DNA of 46,638 bases. Source: Alteribacillus iranensis. GTDB taxonomy: Bacteria > Bacillota > Bacilli > Bacillales > Marinococcaceae. Positions within the stretch are counted from its first letter, which is position 1. Each line of letters begins with the position of its first letter. The translations under genes were made by a program, and so were the position numbers. The stretch spans positions 1 to 46,638 of the forward strand of contig NZ_FONT01000004.1 of assembly GCF_900113025.1 (NCBI RefSeq), written 5' to 3'. The notes beneath the pieces were generated by a model, which saw only the letters and a program-made list of their open reading frames with translations, ran no database searches and was not told where the DNA came from. Of the stretch, positions 41,769-46,638 are shown piece after piece.

Positions 41769-42594
41769 GATACATCCTCCTTTCTACAAACAATTCATCT
41801 CTCGTGAGGCGGGAAGCAAAATGATTCACCGGTCCATTTCCTTTCCCAATTCCTAGCGGTTGAGAGATCGCTTCTGTGATAAATTGTTTACTCTCATCTA
41901 CGGCGTCTGCAATGTTATATCCTCTTGCTAATTTTGCGGCTATTGCTGCTGACAAAGTACAGCCAGTGCCGTGCGTATGGTTTGTCTCTGTCCGCGGAGC
42001 AGAGAAGTAATAAAATTCATTTCCTGCATATAGGATATCGGTAGCGTCTCCCGAAAAATGTCCACCTTTTACAAGAGCAGACCCGGCCCCTAGTTCCTCT
42101 ACAAGATGTCTGGCAGCTTCTTTTGCTTCTGTTAAACTAGAGATGGATTGGCCTATTAACTTTTCTGCTTCATCTTTATTCGGGGTAATAATGGTTGCCA
42201 ACGGGAGCAATCGTGTCCTCATTAACTTCTCGGTTTCTTCTTCCATAAGTGAATCGCCGCTAGTTGCTACCATGACAGGATCTACGACTAGAGGAACTTT
42301 TTCTGCTTCTATCCTATCGGCGACACTATTGATTATTTCTGGAGTAGCCAACATTCCCGTTTTCACTGCTTGCGGTCTCGTATCTTCAAACACTGCATTC
42401 AATTGACTCTTAATCAACTCCACAGGTACATGCCAAACATCGCGCACTCCTTCTGTATTTTGTGAAACAACCGATGTGACAACAGCCATTCCATACGTGT
42501 CACACTCTTGAAATGTTTTTAAATCTGCGTGTATCCCAGCCCCTCCTGTTGGGTCCGTTCCCGCAATGGATAATGCCATAGGTACCTCTTTCAT
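41758..42594 (-). CDS. thiD: hydroxymethylpyrimidine (phosphate) kinase
   Basis: A 278-residue kinase of the ThiD family. MALSIAGTDPTGGAGIHADL, QNTEGVRDVW, VVDPVMVATSGDSL, TPNKDEAEKL and HTHGTGCTLSAAIAAKLARG are present. It phosphorylates HMP to HMP-P and HMP-PP. It is the first gene of thiD-thiM-thiE under a TPP riboswitch. The ATG at 42594 has GGAGGGG upstream. The operon holds salvage and condensation steps but no thiC or thiG. Confidence 0.96.
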   Translation of the reverse strand: MKEVPMALSIAGTDPTGGAGIHADLKTFQECDTYGMAVVTSVVSQNTEGVRDVWHVPVELIKSQLNAVFEDTRPQAVKTGMLATPEIINSVADRIEAEKVPLVVDPVMVATSGDSLMEEETEKLMRTRLLPLATIITPNKDEAEKLIGQSISSLTEAKEAARHLVEELGAGSALVKGGHFSGDATDILYAGNEFYYFSAPRTETNHTHGTGCTLSAAIAAKLARGYNIADAVDESKQFITEAISQPLGIGKGNGPVNHFASRLTRDELFVERRMYHGK

Positions 42595-42631
42595 CTTCTA
42601 CCCCTCCATTTATACTTTTTCTATCTTAACG

Positions 42632-42748
42632 AAAGCGAAAAGCGTCCGCTTATCGGTGACAAGTGCTGGAGACCGCCGAAGAGGCTTGCCGACAAAGTGC
42701 GTGTTGAAGCGTCTCGAGCCGATGGCGCCTGGGGCTAGACGTAGCTAA
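42632..42748. repeat. dispersed repeat, copy D, inside the thi leader
   Basis: Contains CGAAAGCGAAAAGCGTCCGC, TTATCGGTGACAAGTGCTGG, TTGAAGCG and TCTCGAGCCGATGGCG. The right-edge copy at 46538 shares TATCGGCGACAAGCGCTGGA and ACTCGAGCCGATGGCG. It lies between the riboswitch terminator and thiD and lengthens the leader by about 115 bases. Confidence 0.8.
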
Positions 42749-42787
42749 CCCTCACAAAAGTTCTCCACAAGCGAACAAGATTTAAAC

Positions 42788-42818
42788 AATAAAATACCGC
42801 TCTCTAAGAAGAGAGCGG
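42788..42818 (-). terminator. expression-platform terminator of the TPP riboswitch
   Basis: Minus strand CCGCTCTCT pairs perfectly with AGAGAGCGG around TCTT, followed by TATTTTATTGTTT. It lies between the TPP aptamer and thiD and would stop transcription when TPP is bound. Confidence 0.8.
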
Positions 42819-42855
42819 CGACTAATATATGCGAAAAACAATGATATTTTCGTAT

Positions 42856-42955
42856 GGTCTACGCCCACTTCCCTACGATGGTACTAACCATATCAGGTTC
42901 TGAGGGACAGGTACGATGATACCTTCTCAGCCTTTGAGGCGCCCCTAGTGGTGAT
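42856..42955 (-). promoter_or_regulatory. TPP riboswitch (THI element)
   Basis: Minus strand contains the conserved ACTAGGGGCGCC, GGCTGAGA, ACCTGATATGGTTAGTACC and CGTAGGGAAGTGG in the usual order, with CCACT and AGTGG closing the P1 stem. It controls thiD-thiM-thiE by thiamine pyrophosphate. Confidence 0.97.
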
Positions 42956-43023
42956 TATTTAAGTTACCTTCATATTACTGGACGGGATGGAACAATGTCA
43001 ACTAACCCCTGCCGCTGACTTTT

Positions 43024-46000
43024 TTATTTCTTATCATCCCGCTTACCCCTGTCATTTTCTCCACTTTTTGAGTGATCGACTATGCGCTCTAAAAGGCTAA
43101 TAATCTCATCTTTTGATAAATCCTGGATAGACTTATCTTGTTTTTCTTCTTTGTCTTGTGTTTCTTCTCTATCACTCTCTTTGTTGGTTTCTTCTTTTCT
43201 CTCTTCCTCTTTCTCCTCTCTTGAAATTTCCACTTTTTCTTCTTTTTTCTCAAGTTCTTTGTCTGAAGTTTTTTCTATCTCATGAGGATAAATAACTTGG
43301 CCATCCGGTGTGACAAATCGTTTATTCATTGTACGCGTCTCTTTATCCAGGAAACTATACAACACAGGTACCACGAATAGTGTCAAAAATGTGCTGCTTA
43401 TCAAACCACCGATTACCGCGATACCCATCGGTTGTTGTATTTCTGTACCTTCCCCAATACCAAGTGAAAGTGGCAGTACACCGAGTATGGTTGTGATAGC
43501 TGTCATGAGAATCGGTCGTGTACGCTGCCGCACTCCTTCCACAATCGCCTCTCTTGACGGCATTCCTTTCTCTTTCATTTGGTTTATATAATCGACAAGT
43601 ACGATGGCATTATTTACCACAATTCCAGCAAGCACAATCAACCCGATGAATACTGTCACACTTAGAGGTGTTTGTGTCACTGTTAATGCAATCATTACAC
43701 CTATGACAACTAACGGAACACTAAACATAACCACAAATGGATATTTGAATGATTCAAATTGACCAGCCATCACAAGATATATAAACAACAACGCCAGAAG
43801 AAAAGCAAATACGAGGCTATTGATTGCATCCTGAAGGAGTTCCTGTTCTCCGGTAAAGGAGTAGGTCGTACTGTCTTCTAAATCAGCGTCTTCTATTATT
43901 TGTTCTATCAACTGAGACATGTCATTTAAATTGGTATCCGTGCTATACGAGACTGTAAATTCTACGCTAGGCTCTTGATCCAACCGGTTAATGACAGCGG
44001 GACCTTCCCCTTCTTCCACTACAGCTACATCATCTAACGTGATATATTCTCCATTCGCATTTTGGATAGACAAATTTCTTAAATCTTCAACTGTGCTAAA
44101 ACTATCGTCTGCATATTTCACAACGACGTCATACGTCTCATTATTATCTGTTTGAATCGAGGTAGCTGTTTGTCCTCTTGTTACATTGTTAACAGTTTGC
44201 GCGATTTCAGCTGGAACTAAACCGTTGTTTCTCGCGGCCTCATCGTCAATTCTGACTTGCATTTCAGGAACGTTCTCTTCGCGGGAAGTTTCTACGTCCC
44301 GGACTACATTTTCGTCTTCTAAATCACTCTGTACTTCTTTCACTGCTTCGTTCAAATGCTCAAGGTCACTGTCACTCATTGTAAATACTACGGTGTTAGC
44401 TTCGCCTCCCCCAACAGCTGCTTGTGTGGAGAGAGAAATATCTGCATTTCGCTCTACTCCTGTGATCTCATCTTCTATATCTTCCACAAACTCTAAAGTA
44501 CTCGCATCTCTTTGTTCCATATCGATCATAGTAACGAAAAGCTGAGCTTCATTGGATCCAGATGGACCGCCCATGGCTGTTGTATCCTCTGAAGATCCAA
44601 TTACTGCCATATAATCTTGGACGAGAGATTCATCATCAAGAATATTTTCAATATCCTCAATAACGCCGGTCGTGTTTTCCAATTTTGTTCCATTTTCCAT
44701 TTCCACATCAATCGTGAAGAAACCTTCATCGGTAGCCGGCAAAAAGTTGACCCCGGTGACTGCGATACCAGCTCCTCCAATAGCTAGCAGCGATATGGTA
44801 ACAAGAAGAGTAACAGCGCGATGGCCAAGCACCCATTTAATAGAGCGATCCAACCCTTTCATGAAGGTGGAACTTTGTCTGTCCTTTTCCTTATTTTCCG
44901 TAGGTAGTGTTAAAATACGGCTAGCCAACATCGGAACAACCGTTAACGCAACAAACAAGGAAGCAATTAAACTAAAAGCAACGGCAAGAGCGAATTCTGT
45001 AAATATGTTACCTACTATGCCACTAATGAATACAATAGGCAGGAAAACGGAGACTGTAGTAAGGGTGGACGCCGTTATAGCGCCGCCTACTTCTTTCGTC
45101 CCTTCGGCTGCGGCTTCTTTGGGCTTGTACCCCATGGATAAATGTCGATATATATTCTCAATAACAACTATAGCGTTATCCACCAGCATTCCAATTCCTA
45201 ATGCTAATCCGCCCAATGTCATCAAATTCAGGCTGACATCCGTAAAATATAAAAATCCGAAAGTTACAATGACAGAAAAGGGGATAGCGATTCCAATGAT
45301 GAGAGGAGTTTTTAAGTTTCTCAGAAAGAAAAACAGGACGACCATAGCAAATACTCCACCTAACACCAGAGCCATGGTAACACTGTCAATCGATTGCTGA
45401 ATATACTCTCCCTCATCATAGAATGTAGTAACAGATAAGTCTTCGTACTCTTCTTTATTTAAGAGTTCATCCAGTGTTTCATTAAACGTTGAAGAAACAG
45501 AGGCTGCATTCGCATCCGTTTCTTTCATAGCTGTTAGTTGCAAAGCAGGCTTTTGATTTGCACGAGTGATAGCCGTTTGTTCTGGAGGGGCAAGCTCCAC
45601 CTCAGCGACATCAGACAGAGAAATGTCATTCCCATTTGAAGGATTAGCTCCAACTACAAGTTCATTTAATTCTTCTTCATTACTAATAGTGTGAAGAACA
45701 CGTGTGGACAGCGAATGGTCGTCCGTTTCCACCGTACCGCCTGGTAATGCTATTTCATGAGACTGGATGGCATTCACAATATCTTCTTGACTCAAATTAT
45801 ATGTTTCAAGTTCATCCGGATGTAAATTAACTTCATATCGCTCCGTGACCCCACCTGTTTGATCCACATTAGCGATGCCATCGATTCGTTCCAGCTCTCC
45901 CTGAAAATCTTCTACATCCCCTTGAAAATCTTGAATCTCTTGATTATTTGAGGTGATTGCCATTTGAGTCATCCCCATCATGGATGGGTCAAACTTTAAA

Positions 46001-46377
46001 AAACTAGGGTCATTGGCTTCATCCTCTATCTGGGCTACGTTCATGGATGTGATTATATCTTGCTCAACTTCATCTAACGTGGAATCCCAAGAAAATTCCA
46101 GTAATATTAAAGTCATTCCTTCTTCCGAGGTAGACGTCATTCGATTAAGCCCGGGAAGTGTAGACAATTCCTCTTCCAATGGTTTGGTCACTTTTTCTTC
46201 TACTTCTTCCGGACTGGCTCCAGGATAGCTGGAGACCACTGCCCCCACAGGAGGATCTATCTCCGGGAATAATTGAAGCGGCAAGTTTGTAAGTGAAACT
46301 ACGCCCAGTAGAATAAATAAAATCATTCCAACAATCGTCATTTTTGGGCGTCGGATGGATAGTCTCGTTAGTTTCAT
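43024..46377 (-). CDS. RND-family efflux pump permease (SwrC/AcrB-like)
   Basis: A 1117-residue RND transporter with the two repeated halves, each with one transmembrane helix, a large extracytoplasmic loop and further helices. Motifs include LFPEIDPPVGAVVSSYPGAS, LGGLALGIGMLVDNAIVVIE, AITASTLTTVSVFLPIVF, IVLAGIVVNNAIVLVDYI and RPILMTAITTILGVLPL. B. subtilis SwrC (YerP) is the nearest known relative and exports surfactin-like and other compounds. No periplasmic adaptor is adjacent. The last 97 residues (1021-1117) are a highly charged Glu/Lys/Asp tail that typical RND pumps lack. SD GAGGAGG precedes the ATG. Confidence 0.93.
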   Translation of the reverse strand: MKLTRLSIRRPKMTIVGMILFILLGVVSLTNLPLQLFPEIDPPVGAVVSSYPGASPEEVEEKVTKPLEEELSTLPGLNRMTSTSEEGMTLILLEFSWDSTLDEVEQDIITSMNVAQIEDEANDPSFLKFDPSMMGMTQMAITSNNQEIQDFQGDVEDFQGELERIDGIANVDQTGGVTERYEVNLHPDELETYNLSQEDIVNAIQSHEIALPGGTVETDDHSLSTRVLHTISNEEELNELVVGANPSNGNDISLSDVAEVELAPPEQTAITRANQKPALQLTAMKETDANAASVSSTFNETLDELLNKEEYEDLSVTTFYDEGEYIQQSIDSVTMALVLGGVFAMVVLFFFLRNLKTPLIIGIAIPFSVIVTFGFLYFTDVSLNLMTLGGLALGIGMLVDNAIVVIENIYRHLSMGYKPKEAAAEGTKEVGGAITASTLTTVSVFLPIVFISGIVGNIFTEFALAVAFSLIASLFVALTVVPMLASRILTLPTENKEKDRQSSTFMKGLDRSIKWVLGHRAVTLLVTISLLAIGGAGIAVTGVNFLPATDEGFFTIDVEMENGTKLENTTGVIEDIENILDDESLVQDYMAVIGSSEDTTAMGGPSGSNEAQLFVTMIDMEQRDASTLEFVEDIEDEITGVERNADISLSTQAAVGGGEANTVVFTMSDSDLEHLNEAVKEVQSDLEDENVVRDVETSREENVPEMQVRIDDEAARNNGLVPAEIAQTVNNVTRGQTATSIQTDNNETYDVVVKYADDSFSTVEDLRNLSIQNANGEYITLDDVAVVEEGEGPAVINRLDQEPSVEFTVSYSTDTNLNDMSQLIEQIIEDADLEDSTTYSFTGEQELLQDAINSLVFAFLLALLFIYLVMAGQFESFKYPFVVMFSVPLVVIGVMIALTVTQTPLSVTVFIGLIVLAGIVVNNAIVLVDYINQMKEKGMPSREAIVEGVRQRTRPILMTAITTILGVLPLSLGIGEGTEIQQPMGIAVIGGLISSTFLTLFVVPVLYSFLDKETRTMNKRFVTPDGQVIYPHEIEKTSDKELEKKEEKVEISREEKEEERKEETNKESDREETQDKEEKQDKSIQDLSKDEIISLLERIVDHSKSGENDRGKRDDKK

Positions 46378-46394
46378 TCAAAGCCTCCTCTTCC

Positions 46395-46450
46395 AAACTG
46401 TTCTTATTCCATTTACATAAACAGTTTACCCTTATTAACTATTTAAAAAC
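46395..46450 (-). promoter_or_regulatory. candidate SigB-type promoter and inverted repeat before the RND gene
   Basis: Minus strand GTTTTT (46445-46450), 13-base spacer, GGGTAA (46426-46431) resembles a SigB promoter. AAACTGTT (46395-46402) and AACAGTTT (46420-46427) form an inverted repeat with a 17-base spacer that overlaps its -10 and could be an operator or a leader hairpin. Confidence 0.4.
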
Positions 46451-46537
46451 TAAACAATTTAAAATATAAAGGAAGCATTAAAGACCGTCAATCTATAACA
46501 CACCGCTTCACGAAATGTTCAATGACTTGTTGAATAA

Positions 46538-46638
46538 GAAAAGCGCAAGGCGCCTGCCTATCGGCGACAAGCGCTGGAGACCCGTCGAGGAGGCTTTGCC
46601 GCCGCAGGACGGGTTGAAGCGAACTCGAGCCGATGGCG
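46538..46638. repeat. dispersed repeat, copy E, cut by the window edge
   Basis: Starts AAGAAAAGCGCAAGGCGCC and contains TATCGGCGACAAGCGCTGGA and CTCGAGCCGATGGCG. It has the same order of blocks as the copy at 42632 and runs to the right edge. Confidence 0.8.

Overview
The window comes from a low-GC Gram-positive bacterium of the Bacillaceae. The evidence is the gene content and order: a complete rsbR-S-T-U-V-W-sigB-rsbX stress module beside alr, ydcC and acpS on one side and tex, cmpA and an SprT-like gene next to a tRNA array on the other. This is the arrangement I know from Bacillus subtilis. SigX/RsiX, spore-linked proteins (CmpA, YdcC, a SleB-type hydrolase), strong Shine-Dalgarno (SD) sites and frequent TTG/GTG starts agree. 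Acidic secreted proteins, an NhaC antiporter and a SulP/Usp pair hint at a salt- or alkali-adapted lineage, but I cannot name a genus.

Layout. 1-1945: twelve minus-strand tRNAs (transcribed Asn, Ser, Glu, Val, Asp, Gln, Leu, Leu, Arg, Pro, Gly, Ile), broken by a 128-bp tandem repeat, followed by an rRNA-type promoter and leader that read off the left edge. 1946-4872: SprT-like protein, cmpA, tex. 5135-10137: the SigB partner-switching operon, with an internal SigB promoter between rsbU and rsbV. 10395-11917: the EndoAI antitoxin gene without its MazF/EndoA toxin, then alr. 12347-16283: ydcC, the NAD(P)HX repair enzyme and acpS, then a rhomboid protease. 16261-18152: rsiX and sigX with an autoregulatory ECF promoter. 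18301-24944: cell-envelope genes (aromatic-acid-exporter-like protein, GerMN lipoprotein, LysM-SleB hydrolase, hemolysin III, LysM-SCP protein, small peptides) and a second RsbR paralogue behind its own SigB-type promoter. 25236-29806: prfC, a nitrilase-family amidase, an NhaC antiporter and a small membrane protein. 29909-35778: Usp, SulP and a SWIM/SNF2 helicase. 35835-39174: an ArsA-type ATPase, a small protein ending in Cys-Cys, and the CstA transporter. 39464-42955: a ZIP-like membrane protein and a thiD-thiM-thiE salvage operon under a TPP riboswitch. 43024-46377: an RND efflux pump with a long charged tail.

How the genes work together. The left third is one general-stress circuit. RsbR/RsbS stressosomes hold RsbT; released RsbT activates the RsbU phosphatase; RsbU dephosphorylates RsbV; RsbV frees SigB from RsbW; RsbX resets the stressosome. 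The paralogue at 24105 would feed back into the same stressosome. SigX/RsiX and nearby genes look like an envelope-stress set. The thi genes salvage thiazole and pyrimidine moieties for thiamine. The most system-like unexplained unit is CstA + Cys-Cys-tail protein + ArsA ATPase.

All calls rest on reading the sequence and on remembered family features. No database search was run.
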